64,000 nucleotides of DNA, taken from assembly GCA_947623455.1 (NCBI GenBank), contig OX392535.1, forward strand, positions 33,566,688 through 33,630,687. The letters run 5' to 3'. The position numbers and the translations under genes were made by a program. The number at the start of each line of letters is the position of its first letter. Positions within the stretch are counted from its first letter, which is position 1. Below, piece by piece: positions 1 to 13,156 of the stretch. The notes below the pieces were generated by a model. That model did no database searches and was not told the DNA's origin. It saw only the letters and a program-made list of their open reading frames with translations. The stretch is from Mimachlamys varia (Eukaryota; Mollusca; Bivalvia; Pectinida; Pectinidae).

Positions 1-500
1 AAATAACAGGTTATTGATTATACCGCTTCTCTTAACAAACATTTGTTAGTTTGTCTTTTTATTCAAGGCTTACTGAAGCCATTTTCTTGTTAGAGTATTG
101 TTAAAATGATTTAATTTTGGATACCGAAATATCTCATTTGATAAAGAGATTATTTTACTGATATATATCAGGGTTTTTTCATAAGCTTAACTAACGTTTG
201 GATGATGTTTTGTTTTGATCGATGGATGATCAAATAAATTCAGTAACAATAACATTCTGATTTGAAAATATAGCATTTTAAGAAAAGCTGTTAGGTCACA
301 CAATTTGATAGAGCGCAAAGAAAACATATGTCATATAAAAAAAGACATACAACATAACTGCATGAACCCTTCCCCCTCCCCTTGACCACTACCTTTTTAC
401 CTCTCCATTCCTAAATCCCGATGTCATTCTTTCGTCTGTTCCTACCTAATATGCAAATGGTTCTTCCATCAGCTCCATATACATATATAGCTTCGATTTG

Positions 501-658
501 TCAGTGTTATTTTCGCACTCAAAAGATTTTGAAGTGTTCTTTTACGATTTTAATATTTTCGAGCATAAAACATTGCTTTCAATTCGTGTAGTTATGCTAA
601 ATTACTGAATGTTTCAATTACAGTACATGAATTACATAAACCGCGAAAATAACACTGA
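501..658. repeat. Small foldback / MITE-like element
   Basis: A perfect 16-bp inverted repeat (TCAGTGTTATTTTCGC at 501-516 and its complement at 643-658) bounds a 158-bp AT-rich segment with no coding capacity. This is the form of a small non-autonomous element. No target duplication was recognised and no second copy was found in the window. Confidence 0.5.
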
Positions 659-1965
659 TGCTAAAATGACTGTTTATACAGTTCTACTGTTGCATACCTC
701 TAACCTGGTGAAGAAACCCCATTCCATTCTCATGCACGAATCTCTTGTCTGTATGGTTGCACATGTATGCGTGGTTGATGGTATTTGAGCGGGGTAGTTG
801 GTGGTTTTTGAGCGTGGTAGAAAGCACGGACATGGTGTAGGACTTTTCATGGTAATGGAATTTCATCTAAAATAAATAGTCATGCACAAGCGTTAATCGT
901 ATCTTGCACCCTGTGTGGAAACAATCTGTTTAACGGGGCTCATGTCACCTTGTATGTCAAGTATGTCATCCGACGAAAGAGTTACGCCATTTGACCTTGA
1001 AGCTCTGACCTTGATAGTGCCACTGTTCTGCTTGAGTCTTTAACTGTCAATTAGAATGTGTACGAAAACAACAATTACCAAGTCAATATGTCATTTCATC
1101 TGGCACTTTCACGTGACAAAGACTTGACTTCCACATACATCGATCACAAACGAGTAACCAATAGGAATGCGCTGGAAATCTGAAAGTTCATAAATTCCTG
1201 TTTTGATATATGGAATATTGCTGCTGAAATTGTCATGTCATTCGAATCATATCTAGAACATTTTAGGCGTGGAGTTAATTCAATATGATGGCATGTTGTC
1301 GTGTTGTCCAAGGTTTTCCATGCGAAGTTCGGTTACAGCTGTTTATGTCTAGAATATGAATGCTCCCGAGACATAAATCATTCGGAATCCTCGGAATGCT
1401 TCATTGGTTGTTATGAGAGAGACAACCCGGTTTCTATTTGAACAGTTGTGTCATAAAGAATGCATGCGATTGCTTTTATTTATAACTAACTGTTGCAGAG
1501 ATGTATTTCACATACTCTTTTACAAATTCAAAGATATCAAACACAATATATCATAGACATTATATTGAAGTTATATAGCAGATCACCGTCGACGAGAAGA
1601 ACGTGAGTTATGAATTAATATGCAGTAATTCCTATATAATATTCCTAACTATAATAGTTGAAATGAATATTTCATAAAGATATTCGTGATACAATAATTA
1701 TTGTATTGACAACATGTCTGTGTGACAGACTCTATAAGAGGTTTTTATTACACAATACTGATTACACTATCGGAAGCTACCCAGACGTGTGTGGTGTCTC
1801 AACACACAATACAGGTGTTGCTCTACTCTTGCACGCAACTGTGTTAGAAACTAGACGCATATTGTAGTATACGGAAGCTCAATGGCACCAGAATAAAAAA
1901 AAATAAACAAATCGTGTATCGCATTCTTTTCTGAATTAAGATGTTTTGTTTTAACATTGAGATGG

Positions 1966-2175
1966 AACGGCATCGTTTAGGTATGTATAATAAGAAAAAC
2001 GAATAGTCCGGACTTGACAGATAATATGAAGTATCTCGATTTATTTTCTCTCTATACTATAAATATTTTGTAACGGCATCGTTTAGGTATGTTTAATAAG
2101 AAAAACGAATAGTCCGGACTTGACAGATAATATGAAGTATCTCGTTTTATTTTCTCTCTATACTATAAATATTTT
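1966..2175. repeat. 106-bp tandem duplication, two copies
   Basis: Two head-to-tail copies start at 1966 and 2072 and differ at only a few bases (for example GTATGTATAATAAG versus GTATGTTTAATAAG). The high identity indicates a recent duplication. It sits about 230 bp before the first recognised exon of the dynein-stalk-like gene, so it could lie in that gene's promoter or 5' UTR. Confidence 0.9.
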
Positions 2176-2400
2176 CTAAGACTAAGAACATAAAAAAATC
2201 ACCATACATTCTAGGATTCAATATATCAAATAAACAATTTCATAAAAAAAGTCTAGATTCACTACTCCCCACTGAGAATATATTTAAGAAGGTTTTCAGC
2301 CAGTGGCAAGTCATCACAAATGCCACGCAAAATATGTTTATATATGACTTTCTACATCATTTTCTATAATACACGTGTGTCGTTAATTCTTACATTGATA

Positions 2401-5400
2401 ATGGTATTACAGAAGCGGTCGGTAAATAGTACCAGTAACAGCAACAGGGGAAGTAACAAGACTTCCGGTGCAGGCAGGGGGAGACAATCCAACAACACGA
2501 ACAAGAGTAATGGTAAACGACAGGCCCCGCCAAAGCGAAACAAAGTCGACCGACAGATTGTCAATGAAAAAGGCTACAAGGTATGTGCTTAAGTAGCTCC
2601 AAATGGGGACTTCCCCGAACACCAACTCTGCTTATAAAAACATGTTTACTTAGGTGGTCAGTTGTGATGATAGTAAGTTATAGTCTATAGCAGAAAAGTT
2701 GTACAGGTAAATTACACAGGTAAATCAACCTCTGATAACTAATCAGATACTCAATAACTAATGATATTTGAAAACAAATAAATGATGAATAAGTACTGCA
2801 TAAAACAGCTGCACATTTAGGAAAAATATCATATATTACACCTTCTTTCAAATATGTGTAAATTATCATATTTATTGATATGTATATAAGTTTCAGATTT
2901 GTTTAAGTTATTGTCATATATTAATTAAAATTAATATACCTTCTTTCAGATTTGTTTAAGTTATTGTCATATATTAATTTCAAAATATTTCATTATTTAT
3001 ACAAGACATTTAAACAAGTACTTCAAAGAAATATATACATATGTATCAATAAAATGATTAGAAAGCAGGCTGAGCCTATTTAAGTCTTTTCCAACAAAGA
3101 TAACCAATATCCTTTATACATATACATTGACCATGCTATATTTTATTTCAATGTAGATGGAGTAGGAAATTAGCAGTATAATGTTTTATCAATCAAAGAT
3201 CTCTTTCTCAGTCACTCTCATACTTTTATTGTGATTTATATAAACTACATATTGAGAACTCCTTTAGCTATGAAAATATGAATTAATTACTTATGCATCT
3301 AGAAACTTTTAGTACTTTATATAAAATGTATATATTTGTATGAGCTTGTATAACTAGTATACTTAAATTTATTTCATCTGACATTCCAACTACACAATTC
3401 AAAAACATCTAAATTAACTTAGCCTAAAATATAACCCATATATAAAACAATATGTTTGTGGCGGTCATGCTGCGTTATGGTATGGTTATTAAAGAAAAGA
3501 AGGGGATGATGATTAGAAGTCTAAGAGTAAAAGTTAATGCTACTGTTTTAGTTGAATTAAAATAATTTGCGAATAGCCCAAGCAGGTTATCCAAATAACT
3601 AATTCTACATACAACATGAATTTTGAGCAAGCTCGTCAATCTGAAATTTGAAACAAATTAAAATAAAGCATCTTCATTACATCTCAGTTTGGTGATATTA
3701 AATGTTTGCCTCATGAAAACGGTAGGCAGATTTGCTATGAAATCAGAATAGAAAGGGAGTCGGACAAATAGGCGAAAAAAACCCCAGACGGACGAGACGG
3801 ATAGACACATTTTGAATGTGATGTACCTACAAAGATATCGCTTTATTTTCTAGAACACACTTTGTTATTTCGTTGGTATACAATTCTTAATGTTTGTTTC
3901 CATAGAAACGCATCCGAGAACAGCTTTGGCAGGCAACGGACGGCAAAGACGAGCAGGAGCTGGAGCACGCCATTGCTGCATTCGAGAAGAACAAGCTTGA
4001 GGACAATGGTGACTTAACGGATGCCAAGGAGAAATTGTCCTACCTCATGCTCAGGAAAGGTCAGTTTGCCTTATGCAGTTTTCTTACTTCCTGTATATAA
4101 ATGTCGCTGTCAAAGTTCCTACAGCAGGTTCTAGGAAATTGTTCAATGGCAATAGTTAATTTCCATCCAACTTATGCACAAGAAAGATTTTATTAATCTT
4201 TTGCATGCCCCGTAAGCCCTAAATGTTCAAAAGAAGCCTAACTGGTCCTCGAGAAAGGAAGCGGTCGGGCATGTCAGTGTTAAACCTTGTCGATTGGACC
4301 CATGGAAGGTTATGACTATTGACTGGGAGCTTTCATGACTGCCTGAAATAATAGTTCCTTTCGACAGTGGACTTTCCCGGATTGATTATTTATTGTTTAT
4401 TTTACTATACACAGATATACGGGACGCCATTCTGCGACGTCACCCCGGAGTGCTCGACACAGCCATACACAATGTGGAGGAATCCCCGTACCAGTCCAAC
4501 CTCCAGCACTACCTGGACCGGGCCCGTGAACTGAGGCAGCACCTGACGGAACTGGACAACTACAGACATGATATCCTAGATATGGACCAGGCCACCATTT
4601 CAGAAATTCGCTCCTACCAACACCCGCCTTATGGCGTTCACGAAACAATGATTTCCACGTACCTCATATTAGGTTATAAGGAGGACGAACTAGCGGTAAA
4701 TAGCGAAATCTGTCGGATACGAGGCTGAAATTAGGACGAGTTTGAGAAACATATAAACTGGTAAAAGACGTATAAGTAACATTTCAAAACAACATACTCC
4801 ATATTTTTATTATTTACTACAATCAGATATGCCCTATCACAAGGGAGCAAGTACCCCAACATACCCTATCATGCCATATTATATGGAAACAAGTACACCA
4901 ATATACTCTGCCATGCCCTATCACTAGGAGGAGAGTACACCAACATACCCTATCATGCCATATTATATGGAAACAAGTACACCAACATACTCTGCCATGC
5001 CCTATCACTAGGAGGAGAGTACACCAACATACCATGCCATACACAACATGTAGGTACACTGTACATAAAAAATTAAACCAAACCATATAAGGAACGATAA
5101 CTCGTGGTAGAAATTGTAGCTTGTACATAAAAAATGTTCCAAGCAATAGTAAATTTAAGGCCATTTAAAATCTTAAAATATGCAATATTCTCTACAGGTG
5201 TGGTCAGATGTCCAGTGTCTGCTTGGTCGGTACGGTAAAGAGAGTTTGATGCGAGAGGTCAAAAATGCGGACACAGTCAATATGACGGACCAGACAATAT
5301 CACGAGTGGATGAACTTCAGTCCAAATTTACGTCAGACAAGATCCGAGCCGTTAGTTGTGGTGCAGCCACTTTCCATGTATGGGTATGTACTATTCACTA

Positions 5401-5918
5401 TTTCATAAACCGTTCAATATAACTGGCCAATGAGACACGAACTTTGGCTTTGGTGGCATGTTATGATAAATGTCATTGAGAAAACGTCGGCACTTTCTGT
5501 AGACGACTATTTTTCTCCAATCCAACATCTCGGGGTGATATCCAACAATCTTCGGAAACTCTACACGGAATTAAATTTCCGAAGATTGCCGGAGATTTTG
5601 CGATAGCTTTTTCTTGTTTACGGAGAGTGCCGATATTTCCCGATTGTCAAACATAGATGGAAATGTTTTGTCTACGGATGTCGGTTTGAATTCACTGAAC
5701 AACATTGTATATACGATTATGTTTCAATTTAAAAGAACTGTATCATAGAAAATTAAAACAGGAATACCTATAGTCTATTCTCAATATTTCAGAACAACAA
5801 CATGTGTGACAAATTCTCCAAAGACAAAGCGGGGGGTAAGCAGTCCAGAGCTTCAAATGTCAATGAGGCACCGACCACTCCGGCCAGTACGAAAGGACGG
5901 AAGAAAAACAAAGGCTAG
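2401..5918 (+). CDS. Stand-alone dynein-stalk-like protein, about 308 aa, five exons
   Basis: Exons are 2401-2580, 3906-4059, 4415-4695, 5198-5383 and 5793-5918 (stop TAG). All joins are GT-AG and phase-consistent. Residues 1-60 are a Ser/Asn/Lys/Arg-rich, probably disordered leader. Residues 61-170 are charged and helical, likely coiled coil. Residues 172-267 resemble the distal stalk and microtubule-binding region of axonemal dynein heavy chains: TISEIRSYQHPP, then a MISTYLILG-type helix, VWSDVQCLLG, NADTVNMTDQTI, and an ending like SCGAATFHVW, matching the family pattern EI+S...PP..V, W...LL, ..D.DNI, ..W. The tail is Lys-rich. There is no P-loop or AAA module, so it is not a motor. A ciliary or microtubule-associated role is inference. 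The start is uncertain: an in-frame ATG lies at 2320, and TTACAG ending at 2412 could be an acceptor, which would put the true start in an upstream exon. Confidence 0.72.
2891..2979. repeat. 36-bp direct duplication in intron 1
   Basis: A 36-bp block at 2891-2926 recurs at 2944-2979, separated by a short AT-rich spacer. It lies in the first intron of the dynein-stalk-like gene and has no evident function. Confidence 0.8.
4830..5040. repeat. Tandem duplication in intron 3
   Basis: Blocks built on TGCCCTATCACTAGGAGG and CATGCCATATTATATGG recur two to three times between the third and fourth exons of the dynein-stalk-like gene. The minus strand stays open across them by chance, giving a Trp/Cys-rich frame with no likely protein. 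Confidence 0.75.
5486..5646. repeat. Degenerate palindromic element, CGGCACTTTCCG family
   Basis: The left arm at 5486-5504 (GTCGGCACTTTCTGTAGAC) pairs imperfectly with the right arm at 5616-5646, which ends in CCCGATTG. A second, perfect 13-bp inverted repeat (5546-5558 and 5576-5588) is nested inside. The outer arms match the cleaner palindromes at 27182-27263 and 38277-38349, so this is an older member of the same family. It lies in intron 4 of the dynein-stalk-like gene. Confidence 0.6.
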
Positions 5919-5987
5919 CTTTGAATACATCAGATGACGTCGACTTCCGTTTTCGATCCAGGCGAAAGATTGTGTAGTGTTACAATA

Positions 5988-6379
5988 TTAAAGGCCCAAT
6001 ATACGTAATCTCAGGGAAATTTTCGTGATTCTGAAAAATTCGGAAAAAAAATCCAGTTGATAACCATGCAAAAATAAGCCTAATGCGAAGTAAACCTGAG
6101 CGGTAACTAACAAGAAACTATGGAAAAAAAATCAAAAGAATTGAAAATAATTCAGGTGGGGCCCACTTCAACAACAAACCGAAGGTAGAAGACGGTTCGA
6201 AATGGACGCGTGTTTACAAATTGCGTGTTTCGACTGCTGCTGTACCGGTAACCGCGGAAGAATTCATCTTGAATATTGCTGATATCAGTCAATCTTAGCT
6301 AAATCTATAAATATGATAAGTTATTAAGCTTGATTTTCGCTTCAAGTTTTGTCTAAAGTTACGTATATTGGGCCTTTAA
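5988..6379. mobile_element. 392-bp MITE with TTAA ends (copy 1)
   Basis: A perfect 17-bp terminal inverted repeat, AGGCCCAATATACGTAA at 5992-6008 and its complement at 6359-6375, is flanked on both sides by TTAA (5988-5991 and 6376-6379). There is no coding capacity. TTAA target duplications are characteristic of piggyBac-type transposition, so this is probably a non-autonomous piggyBac-like MITE, although other superfamilies are not excluded. It begins 70 bp after the stop codon of the dynein-stalk-like gene and may lie in its 3' UTR. A second copy of identical length is at 42303-42694. Confidence 0.85.
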
Positions 6380-6430
6380 CTGTGTCATTACAAGGCTGAC
6401 AATTCTATTCGCTCAGATTTTCTCCCGCGT

Positions 6431-6436
6431 AATAAA
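6431..6436 (+). terminator. Candidate polyadenylation signal of the dynein-stalk-like gene
   Basis: AATAAA lies about 510 nt after the stop codon. A second AATAAA at 6962-6967 is an alternative. Neither can be proved without transcript data. If either is used, the MITE at 5988-6379 is transcribed as part of the 3' UTR. Confidence 0.3.
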
Positions 6437-7050
6437 TTAGTATCAGATATATATATAGAAAATTGCATATATGTAAAGGAAAATCGACATGCCTAGCTTC
6501 GTTAAGCTTGCCAAATTAAAGATACTTTCAATAGGTTCTTCTCGGAATATATATGGCCACCAAATGGGTATAGGAGGACTTTTTGAATTTAAACAAATGT
6601 GATAAAGAAATCTGTGATACAAATAATGTTTTTGTTTTTGCGAAATAGGTATTTGTATTCATCATTATTCATACAAAATATTTATTGCCTCAATACTACT
6701 ACTGCAAAATCGATCATTTTACTTTCGAGCTTACATGTATACAGAATTGTATATTGACATTATTGTATTTATTTTGTTGCACATTTCCATGTAGAATTAA
6801 ACCTAGTCAAGAAAAAAAACAATTATATGTTACTTTGTCTCCTTTTAAGATGAAAAGTTTCATTGTACATTTGTGATAGCCAAACTTGTCAGCGTCCTTG
6901 CTGCATTAGGCCTATTCATCGGTCCGTGTAGAAGATTTACATTAGGTGACGGATGTATGTGAATAAAGTTTGAAAGTATAATGAGAAACAGCACAGGGGC
7001 CTGGGCTTTTTACATTGTTACAGCTGTATTTTGGTCAAAACTAAGATGTT

Positions 7051-7125
7051 TAGATCTAGAGTAGTTTTACACTCTTCCCCCCCCCCCCCCCCCCACCAAT
7101 AAAGTGTAAAACTACTCTAGATCTA
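7051..7125. repeat. Perfect 23-bp inverted repeat around an 18-C tract
   Basis: The arms at 7051-7073 and 7103-7125 are perfect complements (core GATCTAGAGTAGTTTTACAC). The 29-bp loop contains 18 consecutive C residues (7077-7094). This could be a small hairpin element or the product of replication slippage at the homopolymer. Confidence 0.9.
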
Positions 7126-7775
7126 ATATCCAAGCTAGCGCCCAAAAATAGCTTAAACAGCACGTGTTTTGATAATTCATGAATGCATGAAGGGACTGAG
7201 GGTTCGCATTTCCTTTACAGACGAGAAAGGATGTGAGTGTGATCGGGTAAAAAGTACATGTAGTTGTTGTAATATGCAGCCAGGACAAACAAAGGGAAAC
7301 AACTCTTACACTAGACGCTGGCAACGGGACTTCAGTAATGCATTTTGGAAATAATTCTTCTTACATATGTATATAAAATCTGACTCAATACTGTTCATTG
7401 ATACTCACCATAAAAAAATATAAGATTGTCAATCGTCATTTGCATATTTTGTAGGTCCGCTACTGTTTACGCCTGTTCGACTTGTTTATATCATTTCGAA
7501 TAAATGAAGACGGTAAAATAGATAAAATTATATTACCTCAATAAATAACGTTTCCATTTTAGATTGCAGCTTGTTCCTCAGCGGTCAGAAAAATCGCTAT
7601 CGCTTGCTAATATCCTTGTACTATTATATAGCTAGTACTTAAGCATTTCTGGGCTTCATAGACAAATGATACAAACTAACAAAACCCTTTGTTCCTTACA
7701 GGAACTAATGGTGACGAGCAGCAACTGAAATGTGTAAAAAGTATATAATTAGCACCACACAAGCATAATAATATA

Positions 7776-10182
7776 TATACCACCTGTTTATAAATACCAC
7801 CTGTCTATAAAAACCACATGTCTATAACTACCACTTTTCTATAAAGACCACCTGTCTATAAATATCACCTGTCTATAAATACAACGTGTTTATAAATACC
7901 ACTTGTATATATAAATACCACATGTCTATAATTATCACCTATCTATAAATACATCACCTGTCTATAAGTATCACCTGTCTATAAATACCACCTGTCTATA
8001 AATATCACCTGTCTATAAAGACCACCTGTCTATAAATATCACCTGTCTATAAATGTCACCATTCTATAAATACATCACCTGTCTATAAATATCACATGAC
8101 TATAAATACCACCTGTCTATAAATACCACCTGTATATACTACCACCTGTCTGTAAATACCACATTTCTATGAATATCACCTGTCTATAAATACCGCATGT
8201 CTATCAATTCGACCTGTCTAGGAATTCCACCTGTCTATAAATGTCACCTTTCTATAAATACATCACCTGTCTATAAATACATCACCTGTCTATAAATACC
8301 ACCTGTCTATAAATACATCACCTGTCTATAAATACCACTTGTCTATAAATACATCACCTGTCTATAAATACCACTTGTCTATAAATACATCACCTGTCTA
8401 TAAATACATCACCTGTCTATAAATACCACCTGTCTATAAGTATCACCTGTCTATAAATACCACCTATCTATTAATACATCACTTGTCTATAAATACATCA
8501 CCTGTCTATAAAAACCACTTGTCTACAAATATCACTTGTCTATAAATACCACCTGCCTATAAAAGTCGCCTTTCTATAAATACATCACCTGTCTATAAAA
8601 ACCACTTGTCTATAAATATCACTTGTCTATAAATACCACCTGCCTATAAAAGTCGCCTTTCTATAAATACCACCTGTCTAAAAATAATACCTGTCTATAA
8701 GTATCACCTGTCTACAAATACCACCTGTCTATAAATATCACCTGTCTATAAATACATCACCTGTCTATAAAAACCACCTGTCTATAAGTATCACCTGTCT
8801 ATAAATATCACCTGACTATAAATACCACTTGTCTATACATATCACCTGTCTATAAAGACCACCTGTCTATAAATGTCACCTTTCTATAAATACCACCTAT
8901 CTATAAATCCATCACCTGTCTATAAATACCACCTGTCTCTAAGTATCACCTGTCTATAAATACAACCTGGATATAAATATCACCTGTTTATAAAGACCAC
9001 CTGTCTATAAATATCACCTGACTAAATATCACTTGTCTATAAATACCACCTGTCTATAAATGTCACCTTTCTATAAATAAAACCTGGATATAAATACCAC
9101 ATGTCTATAAATACCACCTGTCTCTAAGTATCACCTGTCTATAAAAACCACCTGTCTATAAGTATCACCTGTCTATAAATATCACCTGACTATAAATACC
9201 ACCTGTCTATAAATGTCACCTTTCTATAAATACCACCTGTCTATAAATACCACCTGTCTATAAATACCACATGTCTATAAATGTCACCTATCTATAAATA
9301 CCACCTATCTATAAATCCATCACCTGTCTATAAATACCACCTGTCTATAAGTATCACCTGTCTATAAATACCACCAGTCTATAAATATCACTTGTCTATA
9401 AATACCACATGTCTATAAATGTCACCTGTCTATAAATACCACCTATCTATAAATCCATCACCTGTCTCTAAGTATCACCTGTCTATAAGTATCACCTGTC
9501 TATAAATACCACCAGTCTATAAATATCACTTGTCTATAAATACCACCTGTCTATAAATGTCACCTTTCTATAAATACAACCTGGATATAAATACCACATG
9601 TCTGCAAATACCACCTGTCTCTAAGTATCACCTGTCTATAAATACCACCTGTCTATAAATATGACCTGACTATAAATAGCACCTGTCTATAAATAGCACC
9701 TGTCTATAAAGACCACCTGTCTATAAATAGCACCTGACTATAAATACCACCTGTCTATAAGTATCACCTGTCTATAAAAACCACCTGTCTATAAATATCA
9801 CCTGTCTATAAAGACCACCTGTCTATAAGTATCACCTGTCTATAAATACCACCAGTCTATAAATATCACCTGTCTATAAATACCACCTGTCTATAAGTAT
9901 CACCTGTCTATAAATACCACCAGTCTATAAATATCACCTGTCTATAAATACCACCAGTCTATAAATATCACCTGTCTATAAAGACCACCTGTCTATAAGT
10001 ATCACCTGTCTATAAATACCACCAGTCTATAAATATCACCTGTCTATAAATACCACCTGTCTATAAATACCACCTGTCTATAAATATCACCTGTCTATAA
10101 ATACCACATGTCTATGAATACCACAGGTCTATCAATTCTGCCTGTCTAGGAATACCACGGGTCGACCAAAACCATGTGTCAA
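7776..10182. repeat. Array A: 17-bp tandem repeat, about 140 units
   Basis: The monomer is TATAAATACCACCTGTC with many one-base variants (ATATCACC, AAGACCACC, AAGTATCACC) and interspersed 19-bp units that insert CA (ATACATCACC). It runs without interruption for 2.4 kb. Each unit carries CACCTG, an E-box word. No coding potential. Variation is scattered, so the array looks older than the arrays farther right. Confidence 0.97.
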
Positions 10183-10276
10183 TAATATATCACACATTTA
10201 TCTATTTATTTTTTACGTTAACATATAAATTGTCAAAATGGATACAAGGGATTTGACACAATTTGTGTAATTTTGA

Positions 10277-13085
10277 TTATACCGTTTACCTGTCTACAAT
10301 CTTTATAGAGACATCAAGGTCTTTACTGTTTACCTGTCTACAATCTTTATAGAGACATCAAGGTCTTTACTGTTTACCTGTCTACAATCTTTACAAAGAC
10401 ATCAAGGTATATACCGTTTACCTGTCTACAATCTTTACAGAGACATCAAGTCTATACCGTTTACCTGTGTATAATCTTCACAAAAACATCACGGTCTGTA
10501 CCGTTTACCTGTCTACAATCTTTACAAAGACATCAAGTCTATACCATTTACCTGTCTACAATCTTTACAAGGACATCAAGGTCAATACCGTTTACCTGTG
10601 TATAATCTTCACAAAAACATCACGGTCTGTACCGTTTACCTGTCTACAATCTTTACAAAGAACTCAAGGTCTATACCGTTTACCTGTCTACAATCTTTAC
10701 AAGGACATCAAGGTATATACCGTTTACCTGTCTACAATCTTTACAAAGACATCAAGGTCTATACCGTTTACCTGTCTACAATCTTTACAAAGACATCAAG
10801 GTCTATACCGTTTACCTGTCTACAATCTTTATAAAGACATCAAGGTATATACCGTTTACCTGTCTACAATCTTTATAAAGACATCAAGGTATATACCGTT
10901 CAGCAGTCTACAATCTTTACAAAGACATCAAGATCTATACCGTTTACCTGTCTACAATCTTTACAAAGACATCAAGGTCTATACCCTTTACCTGTCTACA
11001 ATCTTTACAGAGACATCAAGGTCTATACCGTTTACCTGTCTACAATCTTTACAAAGACATCAAGGTCTATACCGTTTACCTGTCTACAATCTTTAGAGAC
11101 ATCAAAGTCTATACCGTTTACCTGTCTACAAAGACATCAAAGTCTATACCGTTTACCTGTCTACAAAGACATCAAGGTATATACCGTTTACCTGTCTACA
11201 ATCTTTACAAATACATCAAGGTCTGTACTGTTTACCTGTCTACAATCTTTACAAATACATCAAGGTCTGTACTGTTTACCTGTCTACAATCTTTACAAAT
11301 ACATCAAGGTCTGTACCGTTTACCTGTCTACAATCTTTACAATGACATCAAAGTCTGTACCGTTAACCTGTCTACAATCTTTACAAAGTCATCAAGGTCT
11401 ATACCGTTAACCTGTCTACAATCTTTACAAAGACATCAAGGTCTATACCGTTTACCTGTCTACAATCTTTACAGATATATCAAGGTCTATACCGTTTACC
11501 TGTCTACAATCTTTATAGAGACATCAAGGTATATACCGTTCAGCAGTCTACAATCTTTACAAAGACATCAAGGTCTATACCGTTACCTGTCTACAATCTT
11601 TACAGAGACATCAAGGTCTATACCGTTTACCTGTCTACAATATTTACAAAGACATCAAGTCTATTCCATTTACCTGTCTACAATCTTTACAAAGACATCA
11701 AAGTATATACCGTTTACCAATGACATCAATGTCTATACCGTTAACCTGTCTACAATCTTTACAGAGACATCAAAGTATATACCATTACCTGTCTACAATC
11801 TTTACAAAGACATCAAGGTCTGTACCGTTTACCTGTCTACAATCTTTACAAAGACATCAAGGTCTATACTGTTTACCTGTCTACAATCTTTACAGAGACA
11901 TCAAGGTATATACCGTTTACCTGTCTATAATCTTTACAAAGACATCAAGGTCTATACCATTTACCTGTCTACAATCTTTACAGAGACACCAAGGTCTACA
12001 CCATTTACCTGTCTACAATCTTTACAGAGACATCAAGGTCTGTACTGTTTACCTGTCAACAATCTTTACAAAGACATCAAGGTCTATACTGTTTACCTGT
12101 CTACAATCTTTACAGAGACATCAAGGTCTATACCGTTTACCTGTCTACAATCTTTACAAATATATCAAGGTCTATACCGTTTACCTGTCTACAATCTTTA
12201 CAAAGACATCAAGTCTATTCCATTTACCTGTCTACAATCTTTACAAAGACATCAAGGGCTATACCGTTTACCTGTCTACAATATTTACAAAGACATCACG
12301 GTCTATACCGTTTACCTGTCTAAAACCTTTACAAAGACATCAAGGTCTATACCGTTTACCAGTCTACAATCTTTACAAAGACGTCAAGGTCTATACTGTT
12401 TACCTGTCTACAATCTTTACAGAGACATCAATGTATATACCGTTTACTGTTTACAATCTTTACAGACACATCAAGGTGTATACCATTTACCTGTCTACAA
12501 TCTTTACAGAGACATCAATGTATATACCGTTTACTGTTTACAATCTTTACAGAGACATCAAGGTGTATACCGTTTACCTGTCTACAATCTTTACAAAGAA
12601 CTCAAGGTCTATACCGTTTACCTGTCTATAATCTTTACAGAGACATCAAGGTCTATACCGTTTACCTGTCTATAATCTTTACAGAGACATCAAGGTGTAT
12701 ACCGTTTACCTGTCTACAATTTTTACAAGGAACTCAAGGTCTATACCGTTTACCTGTCTATAATCTTTACAGAGACATCAAGGTGTATACCGTTTACCTG
12801 TCTACAATCTTTACAAAGACATCAAAGTGTATACTGTTTACCTGTCTACAATCTTAACAAAGACATCAAAGTGTATACTGTTTACCTGTCTACAATCTTT
12901 ACAAAGACATCAAGGTCTATACTGTTTACCTGTCAACAATCTTTACAAAGACATCAAGGTGTATACTGTTTACCTGTCAACAATCTTTACAAAGACATCA
13001 AGGTCTATACCGTTTACCTGTCTACAATCTTTACAAAGACATCAAGGTGTATACCATTTACCTGGGTACAACCTTAACAAAGAAA
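10277..13085. repeat. Array B: 44-bp tandem repeat, about 63 units
   Basis: Spacing of the word TGTCTACAAT is exactly 44 bp over most of the array. The monomer runs TACCTGTCTACAATCTTTAC followed by AAAGACATCAAGGTCTATAC and CGTT. A few units are shortened (for example near 11097-11170). Because three units make 132 bp without stops, frames of 100-300 residues rich in YLSTIFTKTS and FTCLQSLQRHQ appear. These are repeat by-products, not genes. The monomer shares the core ACCTGTCTAYAA with array A. Confidence 0.97.
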
Positions 13086-13156
13086 TAAACCAACCGTCTA
13101 TAAAGAAAACATACCTATATATTATGCACCAAGAAAACTTACCCAAAAGGTAAATG

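Larger units (their letters stand above)
1..2400. other. AT-rich flank with no recognisable gene
   Basis: I see no convincing exon here. The open frames are short and have no family resemblance. The region holds one small foldback element (501-658) and one 106-bp tandem duplication (1966-2175), described separately. An upstream non-coding or short coding exon of the gene starting near 2401 could lie here, but I cannot point to one. Confidence 0.5.
6380..7775. other. Intergenic, no gene seen
   Basis: AT-rich sequence with short open frames of no recognisable family. The only clear structure is the 23-bp inverted repeat with a poly-C loop at 7051-7125. Confidence 0.5.

Noticed and set aside
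10467..13153. Open frames of 78-303 residues rich in YLSTIFTKTS and FTCLQSLQRHQ
   Set aside because: They are the 44-bp tandem repeat read in frame. The same words cycle through all three frames every 132 bp and there is no splice or start context.
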